DNA of 51,496 nt from Endozoicomonas atrinae (GCF_001647025.1 NZ_LUKQ02000007.1:1-51496); one strand, 5' to 3'. Positions 17,279 through 27,031 are shown, numbered from the stretch's first letter. The notes: generated by a model not told the origin, from the sequence alone. A program made the numbers and translations.

Positions 17279-18013
17279 ATGAACTGGACGTTTTTTCATA
17301 AGTTAGGCTCTCCCAAGTGGTTTTATGATATCAGCGGGAAGTGGCTGCCCTGGCTTCAGGTGTCGTCCCTGGTGCTGATATTGGTGGCGCTTGTCTGGGG
17401 ACTGGCGTTTACTCCACCGGATTATCTGCAGGGTAACAGCTACCGAATCATCTTTATTCACGTGCCTGCCTCATTTCTTGCCCAGGCGGTCTATATGATG
17501 ATGGCAACGGCGGCGGCAGTGACTTTGATCTGGAAAATCAAACTCGCCGATATGGCACTGAAAGTTATGGCGCCCATTGGGGCTTCTTTCTGCATACTAT
17601 CCCTGGCTACCGGAGCCATCTGGGGGCAGCCGACCTGGGGTACCTGGTGGGTATGGGATGCGCGCCTGACTTCTATGTTGATTCTGCTTTTCCTGTACAT
17701 CGGCATTATTGCCCTGCGCGGTGCAATCCATACAACGGAAGCTGCAGCTAAAGCCTGTGCGATCCTCAGTCTGGTAGGGGTTGTGAATATTCCGATCATC
17801 AAGTTTTCTGTGGATTGGTGGAATACCCTCCACCAGGGGGCCACACTGAAGCTGACTGAAAAACCATCCATGGCACCTGAAATGCTATGGCCCCTGCTAT
17901 TGGCCATTCTCGGATTTTATCTGTTTTTTACGCTGGTGATGGTGCTTCGTCTGCGTATAGAAATTCTGAGTCGTGAACGAAAGACCCGCTGGGTAAAAGA
18001 GCTGGTGAGTTGA
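17279..18013 (+). CDS. ccmC: Heme exporter/lyase subunit CcmC
   Basis: 244 residues and six transmembrane segments. It presents heme to CcmE in the periplasm. The tryptophan-rich heme-handling motif WGTWWVWDARLTS is at ~120-132, flanked by the conserved histidines in FIHVPASF (His61) and WWNTLHQGATL (~186). ATG 17279 has only a weak purine stretch upstream. The stop overlaps the ccmD start codon by one base. Confidence 0.95.
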   Translation: MNWTFFHKLGSPKWFYDISGKWLPWLQVSSLVLILVALVWGLAFTPPDYLQGNSYRIIFIHVPASFLAQAVYMMMATAAAVTLIWKIKLADMALKVMAPIGASFCILSLATGAIWGQPTWGTWWVWDARLTSMLILLFLYIGIIALRGAIHTTEAAAKACAILSLVGVVNIPIIKFSVDWWNTLHQGATLKLTEKPSMAPEMLWPLLLAILGFYLFFTLVMVLRLRIEILSRERKTRWVKELVS

Positions 18014-18336
18014 TGTCTATGTATTTTGACAGTTGGAGTGGTTTTCTGGCCATGGAGGGGCATGGGCTTTATGTCTGGAGTGCCTACGCCGTTGCTGCGG
18101 TAGTGATTGCTTACAATCTGATTTCACCGGTTATGGCAAAACGGCAGGTAGTTGCGCAAGTAAGACGACAGGAACGATTGGTCAAAAGAAAAGTCGTCGT
18201 AAATGACTTCAAGGTCACTACAGATAGTGGTAATGACCTAGAACAACGCTTTGCCAACCCTGAAAGCGCACAACAAAAACATCGCGCTGAGCGGCAGGAA
18301 GAAAGCCTTGAGTCTGTAGAGGGGAGTGCCCAATGA
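18013..18336 (+). CDS. ccmD: Heme exporter protein CcmD (long form)
   Basis: 107 residues from ATG 18013, in the TGATG overlap with ccmC. The first ~60 residues match CcmD: FDSWSGFLAMEGHGLYVWSAYAVAAVVIAYNLISPV, one membrane helix, then the basic RRQERL stretch. CcmD stabilises the CcmABC-CcmE complex. CcmD is usually 50-70 residues; this one carries a hydrophilic tail of about 45 residues with no recognisable motif. The start of ccmE overlaps by 4 bases. Confidence 0.85.
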   Translation: MSMYFDSWSGFLAMEGHGLYVWSAYAVAAVVIAYNLISPVMAKRQVVAQVRRQERLVKRKVVVNDFKVTTDSGNDLEQRFANPESAQQKHRAERQEESLESVEGSAQ

Positions 18337-18833
18337 ATGCAGTTCGCAAACAGAGATTGATACTCGTATTACTGCTGCTGGCAGGTGTTGGGTTGGCTGT
18401 GGCTCTGATGTTGTTTGCGCTTCGCGAGAACATTAATCACTACTTCTCTCCCGCTCAGATGGCTGCTGGTGAAGCGCCGGTTGGTCAGCGGATGCGTGGT
18501 GGTGGCCTGGTGGTTCCGGGCTCAGTTGAGCGTGATACCGAAAGCCTGAAGGTGAGCTTTCGCATCAGTGATGGTGCGGGAGAAGTGACTGTCCGTTATG
18601 AGGGTATTCTGCCAGATCTTTTTGTTGAAGGTTCTGGCGTCGTTGCCCTGGGGAAACTCAGTAATGACGGCGTTTTTGAAGCATCGGAAGTGCTGGCCAA
18701 GCATGATGAGAACTATATGCCCCCGGAAGTGCAGAAAGCTATTGATGACGCACATCCAAAGTCGGGTTACTCAAAGCCGGCTGCACAAACCACTGCTCAA
18801 AGTGAGTTGAGGAGTCTGCAAGATGGTAGCTGA
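18333..18833 (+). CDS. ccmE: Cytochrome c-type biogenesis heme chaperone CcmE
   Basis: 166 residues. It is anchored by one N-terminal helix (RLILVLLLLAGVGLAVALML) and has a periplasmic OB-fold domain. The heme-binding motif LAKHDENYMP gives His124, which binds heme covalently, and Tyr128, an axial ligand. The hydrophilic C-terminus is disordered. It overlaps ccmF by 11 bases, implying translational coupling. Confidence 0.96.
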   Translation: MNAVRKQRLILVLLLLAGVGLAVALMLFALRENINHYFSPAQMAAGEAPVGQRMRGGGLVVPGSVERDTESLKVSFRISDGAGEVTVRYEGILPDLFVEGSGVVALGKLSNDGVFEASEVLAKHDENYMPPEVQKAIDDAHPKSGYSKPAAQTTAQSELRSLQDGS

Positions 18834-20823
18834 AGCTGGCCTGCTGGCTCTGATTATTGCTCTGTGTCTGAGTCTTTTGCTCAGTATCTTCCCGTTGGTG
18901 GGCAGTTACACCGGTAATATCCGTTTGATGAATCAGGCCCGCTCCCTGTCCTGGGGCCTGTTTGCCTTTGTTGGCTTTTCTTTTTTATGCTTGGTCTGGG
19001 CATTTATTACTGACGACTTTTCTGTGGATTATGTCGCCAGGCACTCAAACAGTCTGTTGCCTGTACAGTATAAAGTGAGTGCCACCTGGGGTGGTCACGA
19101 GGGATCGCTTCTGTTGTGGGTCCTGATTCTAGTCGGCTGGATGGCGATGGTTGCACTTAAAAGCTACCGCCTGCCTCCTGAACTCTCCGCCAGGGTACTC
19201 TCTGTCATGGGGATGATTACCGTTGGCTTTTTGCTGTTTACTCTGCTGACGTCAAACCCGTTTAACCGGATCCTGCCTTTTTCTCCGGAAGATGGTGCAG
19301 ACCTGAACCCTCTGCTTCAGGATTTTGGCCTTATCGTTCACCCGCCCATGCTTTACATGGGCTACGTTGGTTTTGCCGTTGCCTTTGCCTTTGCCATTGC
19401 CGCACTTCTGGGTGGACAGCTTGATACTGCCTGGGCTCGCTGGGCCAGACCATGGACGACAGTGGCCTGGGTTTTTCTGACCCTGGGGATTTCACTGGGT
19501 AGCTGGTGGGCATATTACGAGCTTGGCTGGGGTGGCTGGTGGTTCTGGGATCCGGTAGAAAATGCTTCTCTGATGCCCTGGCTGGTGGGAACGGCACTGA
19601 TTCACTCTCTGGCAGTAACAGAAAAACGCGGACTGTTTAAGAGCTGGACGCTGCTGCTGGCCATTTTCACCTTCTCATTGAGCCTACTGGGTACATTCCT
19701 GGTTCGCTCAGGTGTGCTCACATCGGTCCACGCTTTCGCCAATGATCCGGAAAGAGGGGTCTTTATCCTTTTTTACCTGATGATTGTCGTTGGTGCATCG
19801 TTGACGCTGTTTGCCCTCCGGGCGCCTGAGGTACGCAGTCGAATCAGTTTTTCCATGGCATCTAGGGAAACACTGCTGCTGGTCAATAATATTTTGCTGA
19901 CCGCCAGCGCTGCGACGGTGCTTCTCGGAACTTTATTCCCGTTGCTTCTGGAATCTCTCGATATGGGCATGATTTCAGTTGGGCCTCCTTATTTTAATTT
20001 TGTGTTTGTCCCAATGGCCATGTTGCTGGCCTTTGCCCTGGGTTTTGGTGTTCTGCTCAACTGGAAGAATGGTTCCGTTAAATGGCTGATCAGTCAGACT
20101 CGATGGATTTTGCTGGTATCCATCATAGGTGGTTTAGGGTTCAGCCTGTTCTACGGTGAAAGCTTCCTGATCAGTGAAGTGCTGGCCATGGCACTGGTGC
20201 TTTGGATCGTGCTCACCATGGTCCGGGATATTCTGAATAAAACCCGAAACACCCGGGCTAGAAACGGACTGATGGAGGCGTTAACGCGACTGAAACCCGC
20301 GTATTACGGGATGCATCTGGCGCACCTGGGCTTGGCCGTCACTATTGTTGGTGTCGCAATCACCAGTGGTTACAGCAGTCAGCGTGACTTGCGGATGGCT
20401 CCCGGTGACCGGGTAACCCTCGGTGAGTATCAGTTCCGTTTTGATGGTGTCAGGTTGCAACCCGGGCCTAACTATACATCCGAATACGGTTCAGTGACTG
20501 TATACGAAAATGGTCGTCAAATAGCGGTGCTGCACCCTGAGAAGCGAGTCTATACCGCGCAGCAGATGCCCATGACAGAAGCCTCCATTGACCCCGGACT
20601 AACCCGCGATATTTATGTTGCGCTGGGGGAGCCATTGGGTGATGACGGCAGCTGGGCCCTGAGACTGCATATTAAACCTTTTGTCCGCTGGATCTGGCTG
20701 GGCTCCATATTTATGGGACTTGGTGGTGCTGTGGCGATCTCAGACCGGCGATACAGAATGAAAGTTCGTCAGAAAGTGAGCGCATTGAGACCGTCTGGAA
20801 ATGAGGGAGTAGCCAGCGCATGA
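18823..20823 (+). CDS. ccmF: Cytochrome c heme lyase subunit CcmF
   Basis: 666 residues with many transmembrane segments. It is the core of the heme lyase that joins heme from CcmE to apocytochrome c. The WWD domain reads WGGWWFWDPVENASLMPW near 232-249. The conserved opening TWGGHEGSLLLWVLIL and HPPMLYMGYVGFAVAFAFA match the family. Overlaps of 11 bases with ccmE and 4 bases with ccmG keep the operon tight. Confidence 0.96.
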   Translation: MVAEAGLLALIIALCLSLLLSIFPLVGSYTGNIRLMNQARSLSWGLFAFVGFSFLCLVWAFITDDFSVDYVARHSNSLLPVQYKVSATWGGHEGSLLLWVLILVGWMAMVALKSYRLPPELSARVLSVMGMITVGFLLFTLLTSNPFNRILPFSPEDGADLNPLLQDFGLIVHPPMLYMGYVGFAVAFAFAIAALLGGQLDTAWARWARPWTTVAWVFLTLGISLGSWWAYYELGWGGWWFWDPVENASLMPWLVGTALIHSLAVTEKRGLFKSWTLLLAIFTFSLSLLGTFLVRSGVLTSVHAFANDPERGVFILFYLMIVVGASLTLFALRAPEVRSRISFSMASRETLLLVNNILLTASAATVLLGTLFPLLLESLDMGMISVGPPYFNFVFVPMAMLLAFALGFGVLLNWKNGSVKWLISQTRWILLVSIIGGLGFSLFYGESFLISEVLAMALVLWIVLTMVRDILNKTRNTRARNGLMEALTRLKPAYYGMHLAHLGLAVTIVGVAITSGYSSQRDLRMAPGDRVTLGEYQFRFDGVRLQPGPNYTSEYGSVTVYENGRQIAVLHPEKRVYTAQQMPMTEASIDPGLTRDIYVALGEPLGDDGSWALRLHIKPFVRWIWLGSIFMGLGGAVAISDRRYRMKVRQKVSALRPSGNEGVASA

Positions 20824-21398
20824 AGCGACGTTTGCAACTGTTTTTGCCGCTGGCGATTTTTCTCGGGCTTTGCCTGATGTTTTATGTGGCGCTATTCCGG
20901 GATAACCCGGGAGAGCTGCCATCCGCCTTGCTGGATCAGCCTTTACCGACATTTGAACTGGCAACGGTTAAGAATCCTGACAGAACAGTGACCAGAGAGA
21001 GCCTGCTGGGTGAAGTCGCCCTGATCAACGTCTGGGCCACCTGGTGCCCTGCCTGTCGTGTAGAGCATCCATATCTTGTGGATCTGGCCAATAAAGGCAT
21101 TCCCATTTACGGTGTGAACTACAAGGATGATCAGCCTGAAGCCAGAAAGTGGCTGAAGACGCTGCATGACCCTTATCGCTTCAGCATCAACGATAAGAGC
21201 GGTTCTCTGGGCATAGACCTTGGCGTTTATGGCGCACCGGAAACCTATTTAATCGATCATCAGGGCGTTATTCGGTATAAGCATGTCGGCATTGTTGATG
21301 CCAATGTCTGGAAAAATGACCTTGAGCCCAGGTTCAGGCATCTGAAAGAGAAGGCGCTCAAAGCATCCGCAAATAACCATGAAGGGGAGGCCAGGTGA
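20820..21398 (+). CDS. ccmG: Periplasmic thiol:disulfide oxidoreductase CcmG/DsbE
   Basis: 192 residues. An N-terminal anchor helix is followed by a thioredoxin-fold domain with active site WCPAC (Cys76, Cys79). The cis-proline region GVYGAPETYLID is typical of CcmG. It reduces the CXXCH cysteines of apocytochrome c, or CcmH, before heme ligation. It overlaps ccmF by 4 bases and its TGA overlaps the ccmH ATG by one base. Confidence 0.96.
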   Translation: MKRRLQLFLPLAIFLGLCLMFYVALFRDNPGELPSALLDQPLPTFELATVKNPDRTVTRESLLGEVALINVWATWCPACRVEHPYLVDLANKGIPIYGVNYKDDQPEARKWLKTLHDPYRFSINDKSGSLGIDLGVYGAPETYLIDHQGVIRYKHVGIVDANVWKNDLEPRFRHLKEKALKASANNHEGEAR

Positions 21399-21940
21399 TG
21401 AAGCGCTTAACCTCCCGGTTGATCATTGCGCTGTCGACCATTCTGTTTATGGGGACGGCTTATGGTGTTATCGATTCCTATGAGTTTTCTAATCCTGAGC
21501 AGGAGCAGCGCTTCTTCGAACTGACCAATGAGCTGCGTTGTCCAAAGTGTCAAAATCAGTCCATAGCCGATTCTAATGCCCCCATTGCCCAGGATCTTCG
21601 GCGAGAAGTGCACCGCCTGTTAAATGAAGGTGCAGACAACCAGACTGTTGTCGACTTTATGCTCGCACGTTACGGTGACTTTGTGCTCTATAAACCCCGT
21701 CTTTCAGGGGTGAACCTTGTGCTTTGGCTTGGGCCTCTGTTGCTGCTGCTGGCAGGTCTGACAGTGCTTGTTGTTGTCGTTCGCAAGCATAAAGTGGCTG
21801 TTGCGGAATCCACACAGGCTGTTCCTGATGGACAGAACGTCGAAGAGGAAGCGTTGCTGGATCAAAAGCTGAATAGATTTCTGGCAGACTCGTTGAGCGA
21901 GCGTTCATCAGAAGATAAAAAAACGGATGGTAAGGAGTAA
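21398..21940 (+). CDS. ccmH: Cytochrome c maturation thioredoxin-like protein CcmH
   Basis: 180 residues from ATG 21398; AGGGGAGG ends 7 bases upstream, favouring this start over GTG 21395. A signal peptide is followed by the conserved LRCPKCQNQSIADSNAPIA with the redox pair Cys48/Cys51. A membrane helix near 105-130 (LVLWLGPLLLLLAGLTVLVVVV) precedes an acidic tail. It acts with CcmG and CcmI in handling the apocytochrome. This is the short CcmH type, with CcmI separate. Confidence 0.95.
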   Translation: MKRLTSRLIIALSTILFMGTAYGVIDSYEFSNPEQEQRFFELTNELRCPKCQNQSIADSNAPIAQDLRREVHRLLNEGADNQTVVDFMLARYGDFVLYKPRLSGVNLVLWLGPLLLLLAGLTVLVVVVRKHKVAVAESTQAVPDGQNVEEEALLDQKLNRFLADSLSERSSEDKKTDGKE

Positions 21941-21942
21941 TG

Positions 21943-23115
21943 ATGGAGTTCTGGTTAGTTGCCGCATTGCTGATTGCCATTGCTGTGCTGGTTTCTGTCT
22001 GGCCATTAATAAAACCAGCAGTGTCGGCTCCGGATGAGTGTGAATCTGAAGAGTCTGCCAACGTTGCCAGTTTTCGTGATCAGATGGCAGATCTCGACTG
22101 GCAGTTCCAGCAGGGGCTGGTGTCAGCAGAAGAGGCGGAAAAGCTGAAACTTGAGTTAAAGAAAAAACTGGCTGATGAGTTAGGGGATGAAACGCCAGCC
22201 AGTGCGTATTCCCTGTTGAAAAAGCCGGGGTTTGCACTGCTCATTGCACTGATTGTGCCTGTGTCCGCTGTACTCCTTTATTTTAAGCTGGGTGCAACCA
22301 CCGAGATCGCGGTAGTCAACGCCATGAGAAATGGCCACCTCAATAGCGAACAGGTGGAAACCGTTCTTAAAGACTGGGTGGCCAAACGACCTGAGAATAA
22401 TCAGGCGCTGTTCATGCTGGGCAGTCATTACCTGAGAGCAGGCAAGCTGGATGAAGCGGTTAAAACCTATCGACACCTTGCCAGTATCAGTAATGGGCAT
22501 CCCCAGGTAACCGCAGAACTGGCTCAGGTATTGTTTTTAAGCAGTAATAATGTGGTGACACCTGAAATCCGGGAGCTTTATGAGCAGACACTGCTGAAGG
22601 AGAGTCAGAATACCACGGCACTAGGATTGAAGGGGATTGATGCCTTTTCCAATGGTAACTACCAGGAAGCGATTGCCGCCTGGCAGCTGGCGTTGACCCA
22701 TGAAGTCGATCCGACAGCCCGGCAGTCGTTAAGTGCGGGCATTAATCAGGCTCGCTCAATGCTGGGTGATACCGTGGTTGCTCTTCGGGTCATGATTGAT
22801 CTGGACCCAGAGATGGGTGAACTGCCGGATGATGCGCGTGTGGTAGTCTTTGCCCGCCCTGCCGGTGATGCTAAACAGCCCCCCGTGGTTGCTGTTCCGC
22901 TGAGTGTCAGAGACCTTCCCCGGGAAGTTGTACTTGATGATAACAGTGCGATGATGATGGGTGGACAGCTGTTGTCATCAATCGACAGCCTTGATATCAC
23001 GGCACGGATCAGCCTCACTGGCAATGTGATGTCCCCTGATTATCAGGTGCAGGCTAAAGGGGTGAAAACCACGGCAACCGAGCCGGTCAGGCTTACCTTT
23101 ACGCCAGCAGGGTAA
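21943..23115 (+). CDS. ccmI: Apocytochrome c chaperone CcmI (TPR protein)
   Basis: 390 residues. Two N-terminal membrane helices (FWLVAALLIAIAVLVSVWPL and FALLIALIVPVSAVLLYFKLG) flank a cytoplasmic coiled region with the typical FRDQMADLDWQFQQGLVSAEEAEKL. A periplasmic TPR domain (~130-270) and a beta-rich C-terminal domain follow. It captures the C-terminus of apocytochrome c for the lyase. ATG 21940 and 21943 are both possible; AGGAG at 21933-21937 is better spaced for 21943. It is the last gene of the operon. Confidence 0.93.
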   Translation: MEFWLVAALLIAIAVLVSVWPLIKPAVSAPDECESEESANVASFRDQMADLDWQFQQGLVSAEEAEKLKLELKKKLADELGDETPASAYSLLKKPGFALLIALIVPVSAVLLYFKLGATTEIAVVNAMRNGHLNSEQVETVLKDWVAKRPENNQALFMLGSHYLRAGKLDEAVKTYRHLASISNGHPQVTAELAQVLFLSSNNVVTPEIRELYEQTLLKESQNTTALGLKGIDAFSNGNYQEAIAAWQLALTHEVDPTARQSLSAGINQARSMLGDTVVALRVMIDLDPEMGELPDDARVVVFARPAGDAKQPPVVAVPLSVRDLPREVVLDDNSAMMMGGQLLSSIDSLDITARISLTGNVMSPDYQVQAKGVKTTATEPVRLTFTPAG

Positions 23116-23173
23116 ACTGTGATTCTTTGAACTAAAGTGCTTCAAAGCAGTCTCAAGTTATTAAAAATAATGG

Positions 23174-23208
23174 AAGTCGCCTTTTTCATTTCGGAAAAGG
23201 CGACTTTT
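23174..23208 (+). terminator. Rho-independent terminator of the ccm operon
   Basis: AAGTCGCCTTTT (23174-23185) pairs perfectly with AAAAGGCGACTT (23195-23206), and a T-run overlaps the 3' arm. The A/T-rich arms make it work on either strand. Confidence 0.9.
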
Positions 23209-23239
23209 CTATTAACTGTGGTAATGTGTAAGATCTGGA

Positions 23240-23350
23240 TTGAAAGAAATATAAACTCTTTCAAATAAACGATTCGCTATGACAAGGAACCGGAGCCCAA
23301 AGCAACATGCTATGAATGGTGGTTTTACCGGAGCATAAAGCCCCATAGCG
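23240..23350 (+). promoter_or_regulatory. Repeat-rich leader of smc
   Basis: The region between the ccm terminator and smc holds a palindrome TTGAAAGA (23240-23247) / TCTTTCAA (23257-23264). It also holds an imperfect direct repeat whose units share GCTATGA, ACCGGAGC and AAAGC in order (23276-23303 and 23309-23341; the inner gap is 6 bases in one and 11 in the other). CATAGC at 23344-23349 can pair with either GCTATG. No known regulator is assigned. Confidence 0.35.
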
Positions 23351-23426
23351 TGAACTATTGGTCAGTATTCAGGCTTGTATATTCTATACAGAGCCGGGCC
23401 CCGACAGTGAAGAGCTAAAGGAAACG

Positions 23427-26400
23427 ATGCGTTTAAAATCCATCAAACTGGCCGGATTCAAATCTTTTGTGGACCCCACAACGGTTCACTTTCCCTCCAA
23501 TATGTGCGGTGTTGTAGGCCCCAATGGCTGTGGAAAATCCAATGTTATCGATGCCGTCCGCTGGGTAATGGGGGAGTCTTCTGCCAAGCACCTGCGTGGC
23601 GAATCCATGACCGACGTTATTTTCAAGGGTTCCAATAGCCGAAAGCCTGCGAATCAGGCGATGGTAGAGCTGATTTTTGATAATAATGAGGGGCGGGTTA
23701 CCGGTGAATTTGCCGCCTATCGCGAAATTTCTGTTAAGCGCACTCTTAATTCGGATGCCAAAAACACCTATTTCCTCAATGGCAGCAAATGCCGACGCAA
23801 AGATGTTATGGATATCTTCCTGGGCACAGGTCTTGGGCCCAGGAGCTATGCCATTATCAGTCAGGGCATTATTTCCAACCTGGTAGAGTCGAAACCTGAT
23901 GAGCTTCGGGTCTTTATTGAAGAAGCTGCCGGTATTTCCCGCTACAAAGAGCGCCGCCGTGAGACGGAAAACCGTATCCGCCGGACCAATGAAAACCTTG
24001 AGCGACTGACAGACCTGCGGGAAGAGCTGGGGCGTCAGCTTGGCCATCTGCAACGTCAGGCTCAGGCGGCGGAAAAGTACAAAGAGTACAAAGCTGAGGA
24101 GCGGCTTAAAAAGGCTCAGCTCCAGGCGTTGAAATGGCAGACCATCAATACTGGAGCTCAGTCCCAGGAACAGGCTATCCGTGAGTTTGAGGTCCAGCTG
24201 GAAGCGGCGATCAGTCAACAGCGTTCGGCGGATGCCGCCATGGAAGACGATCGTGTCCAGCAGATGGAGCTGAGCGATCGTTTTCATGAAGCTCAATCCA
24301 GCTATTACGGTACGGGTAATGAAGTTACCCGTATTGAACAGACCCTGCAGCATCGGGAAGAACGCTCCAAAGAGTTGAGTCACGACCTTGAACAGGTGGA
24401 GCACAGCTGGGAAGAAGCCCGTGAACAGCTGGCGGATGATCAACAGCAGCTGGAAGCGTTTCAGGAAGAGCTGATTGAGCTGGAGCCGGAGCTGGCCATG
24501 CTGCAGGATCAGGAGTCGGACTCCGGTGATGTTCTGACCCAGGCAGAAGAGGCCATGCAGCGATGGCAGCAGGAGTGGGATAATTTCAATCAGCGATCCC
24601 ATGAGCCAAAACGAACCGCTGAAGTTGAACAGTCCCGTATCAATCATGCCGAGCAGGTGATGGGGCGTTTGCAGGAACGGGAAGGGCGTCTGAAAGAAGA
24701 GTCAGCCGCTCTGGGTGGCACTGAAGATCAGGAGGAGATGACCCTTCTGTCGGAAAAGCTGACCGAACTTGAGTTGACGGCAGAAACCGTTGAGCTGCGT
24801 ATTGAAGAGTGTGTCGAAGCGGTTGAGCAGCAGCGTGATCAGGTACAGAACCTGACGGCTGAGCTGGAAAACAACCGGGATGAACTCAGCATGGTGCGTG
24901 GTCGACACGCATCTCTGGAAGCCTTGCATCAGGCATCACTGCATCAGGATACAGGAACCATTGAGTGGCTTGAGCAGTATCAGCTTAATGAACATACCCG
25001 TTTGATGGATAAGCTTCAGGTAGATACTGGTTGGGAACGTTCAGTCGAAACTGTCCTGGGCGACAGCCTGCAGGCAGTGTGTCTGGATAGCCTTGATCCA
25101 GTGGCTGATGCGCTGGGTGCGTTAGAACAGGGATCTCTGGTTCTGTTGGAAGCAGGTACCAACCATCGGTATTCTCCTTCGTTAAGTGAGCTGCCACTGC
25201 TGACAGACAAAGTGATCAATGGTCAGGAAGCTCTGCCCCTGTTGGCAGGCATCTATGCCGCGGATTCACTGGAAGCAGCGCTTTCCCTTCGTTCAAAACT
25301 CCAGTCCGGTGAATCGATCATCACGCCGGATGGCATTTGGCTCTCTTCCGGCTGGCTGCGGGTTAACCGAGGTGTTGATAATAATGCCGGTGTTCTGGAG
25401 CGCCAGAAGGAAATGGATGCTCTGGGTGAAAAGCTGATCACTCTGGAAGAAAGCAGTCAGCTATTGAAAGAGCAGCTTGAGAGCGCAAGAGGAAAGCTTG
25501 AACAGCACGAGTCCCAGAGGGAACAGCTGCAGAAGCAACTGTCCGATTTAAATCGGAATCAGGGTGAGGTTCGGGCCGACCTCGGCGCTCGAAAGGTCAG
25601 GCTTGAACAGTTTTCAGAGCGTCGTCGACGCCTTGAACATGAGCTGCAGGAAGTCAGGGAGCAATATGAGCTTGAGCAGGAAGTGATTGGTGAGTCCCGA
25701 ATGCGCCTGCAGGAAGCGCTGGACCATATGGAAGAAGACATTGGTCGTCGGGAAGTGATGCAGGAGCAGCGTGAGAAGCTGCAGACCCGTCTTGAAGAGG
25801 TGCGTCATCAGGCACGTTTTGATAAAGAACGCGCCCATCAGCTTGCTCTGCGCCAGCAATCCATCAATACCCAGATTGGTTCTTTGAAGGCAGCGATTGA
25901 GCGTTTAAGCCAGCAGTCTACCAAGCTCCGTGAGCGACGGGAGTTTCTCAGGGAGTCCATGTCAGAATCCAATTCTCCAGAAGGTGATCTGCGGGAACAG
26001 CTGGAGGAAATGCTGGCCAGACGCCTTGAGGAAGAAGAGGCGATGCAGCAGGCGCGGATGGCGCTTGAAGAAGTTGAACAGCGAATTCGTGCCGGAGAGA
26101 AGGTTCGCCACAGTGCTGAGCAGCAGGCACAAAAAGTTCGGGAGCAGCTGGAAAAACTGAGGATGGACTGGCAGGGGATGCAGGTTCGTCGAACAACATT
26201 GGCTGAACAGTTGAAAGAGGATCAGTTTGATCTGGAAACGGTACTTGAGAACCTTCCGGATGATGCTTCCGAAGAGCAATGGGAGCAGGAACTGGAGAGG
26301 ATCGCTGCACGAATTGAGCGTTTGGGTGCCATCAATCTGGCGGCTATTGAAGAGTACGAAACCCAGTCAGAGCGAAAGCAATATCTGGATGCCCAGAATG

Positions 26401-26936
26401 ATGATCTGGAGTCAGCTCTCAATACACTGGAAAATGCCATTCGCAAGATTGACAAGGAGACCCGTCAGCGGTTCAAGATGACCTTTGATAAGGTTAATTC
26501 TGGTCTGCAGGAGTTGTTCCCCCGGGTATTTGGCGGTGGGCAGGCGTATCTGGCGTTAACCGGTGAAGATCTGCTGGATACCGGAGTAGCTATAATGGCT
26601 CAGCCGCCCGGAAAGAAAAACAGTACCATTCATCTGCTTTCCGGTGGTGAAAAGGCACTGACGGCGATTGCACTGGTATTTGCCATCTTCCAGTTGAATC
26701 CGTCGCCCTTCTGTATGCTGGATGAGGTTGACGCCCCTTTGGACGATGCCAACGTTGGGCGGTATGCCAAAATGGTTTCTGAAATGAGTGATAAAGTGCA
26801 GTTTGTTTACATCACTCACAACAAAATCGCCATGCAGGCCGCCAGCCAGCTGGTGGGTGTGACCATGCATGAGCCCGGAGTGTCCAGACCAGTATCGGTG
26901 GATATTGAGCAGGCCGCGGCAATGGCTGAGTTGTAA
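23427..26936 (+). CDS. smc: Chromosome partition protein SMC
   Basis: 1169 residues from ATG 23427, with AAAGGA at 23417-23422. An in-frame extension from 23358 adds residues foreign to the family. The N-terminal head has Walker A GPNGCGKSN near 32-40. Two long coiled coils rich in E, Q, R and L flank a hinge near 500-680. The C-terminal head carries LSGGEKAL near 1071 and Walker B FCMLDEVDAPLDD. It forms the DNA-loop-extruding condensin SMC-ScpAB. ScpA/B are not in this window. The smc-zipA-ligA order is the same as in Pseudomonas. Confidence 0.96.
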   Translation: MRLKSIKLAGFKSFVDPTTVHFPSNMCGVVGPNGCGKSNVIDAVRWVMGESSAKHLRGESMTDVIFKGSNSRKPANQAMVELIFDNNEGRVTGEFAAYREISVKRTLNSDAKNTYFLNGSKCRRKDVMDIFLGTGLGPRSYAIISQGIISNLVESKPDELRVFIEEAAGISRYKERRRETENRIRRTNENLERLTDLREELGRQLGHLQRQAQAAEKYKEYKAEERLKKAQLQALKWQTINTGAQSQEQAIREFEVQLEAAISQQRSADAAMEDDRVQQMELSDRFHEAQSSYYGTGNEVTRIEQTLQHREERSKELSHDLEQVEHSWEEAREQLADDQQQLEAFQEELIELEPELAMLQDQESDSGDVLTQAEEAMQRWQQEWDNFNQRSHEPKRTAEVEQSRINHAEQVMGRLQEREGRLKEESAALGGTEDQEEMTLLSEKLTELELTAETVELRIEECVEAVEQQRDQVQNLTAELENNRDELSMVRGRHASLEALHQASLHQDTGTIEWLEQYQLNEHTRLMDKLQVDTGWERSVETVLGDSLQAVCLDSLDPVADALGALEQGSLVLLEAGTNHRYSPSLSELPLLTDKVINGQEALPLLAGIYAADSLEAALSLRSKLQSGESIITPDGIWLSSGWLRVNRGVDNNAGVLERQKEMDALGEKLITLEESSQLLKEQLESARGKLEQHESQREQLQKQLSDLNRNQGEVRADLGARKVRLEQFSERRRRLEHELQEVREQYELEQEVIGESRMRLQEALDHMEEDIGRREVMQEQREKLQTRLEEVRHQARFDKERAHQLALRQQSINTQIGSLKAAIERLSQQSTKLRERREFLRESMSESNSPEGDLREQLEEMLARRLEEEEAMQQARMALEEVEQRIRAGEKVRHSAEQQAQKVREQLEKLRMDWQGMQVRRTTLAEQLKEDQFDLETVLENLPDDASEEQWEQELERIAARIERLGAINLAAIEEYETQSERKQYLDAQNDDLESALNTLENAIRKIDKETRQRFKMTFDKVNSGLQELFPRVFGGGQAYLALTGEDLLDTGVAIMAQPPGKKNSTIHLLSGGEKALTAIALVFAIFQLNPSPFCMLDEVDAPLDDANVGRYAKMVSEMSDKVQFVYITHNKIAMQAASQLVGVTMHEPGVSRPVSVDIEQAAAMAEL

Positions 26937-26970
26937 GTATCCATAGTGGGATGCTTAAGAGTTGGATAAA

Positions 26971-27031
26971 TAAGCTATGACTTTGACACTAAGCAGTCTA
27001 TAAAGCGCGTAAAGTAAGCGTTCATAGCTTA
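26971..27031. repeat. 10-bp perfect inverted repeat between smc and zipA
   Basis: TAAGCTATGA (26971-26980) and TCATAGCTTA (27022-27031) are exact complements separated by 41 bases, followed by a T-rich tract. It could be a long-looped terminator for smc or a regulator site. Bases 26937-27206 hold no gene. Confidence 0.4.
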
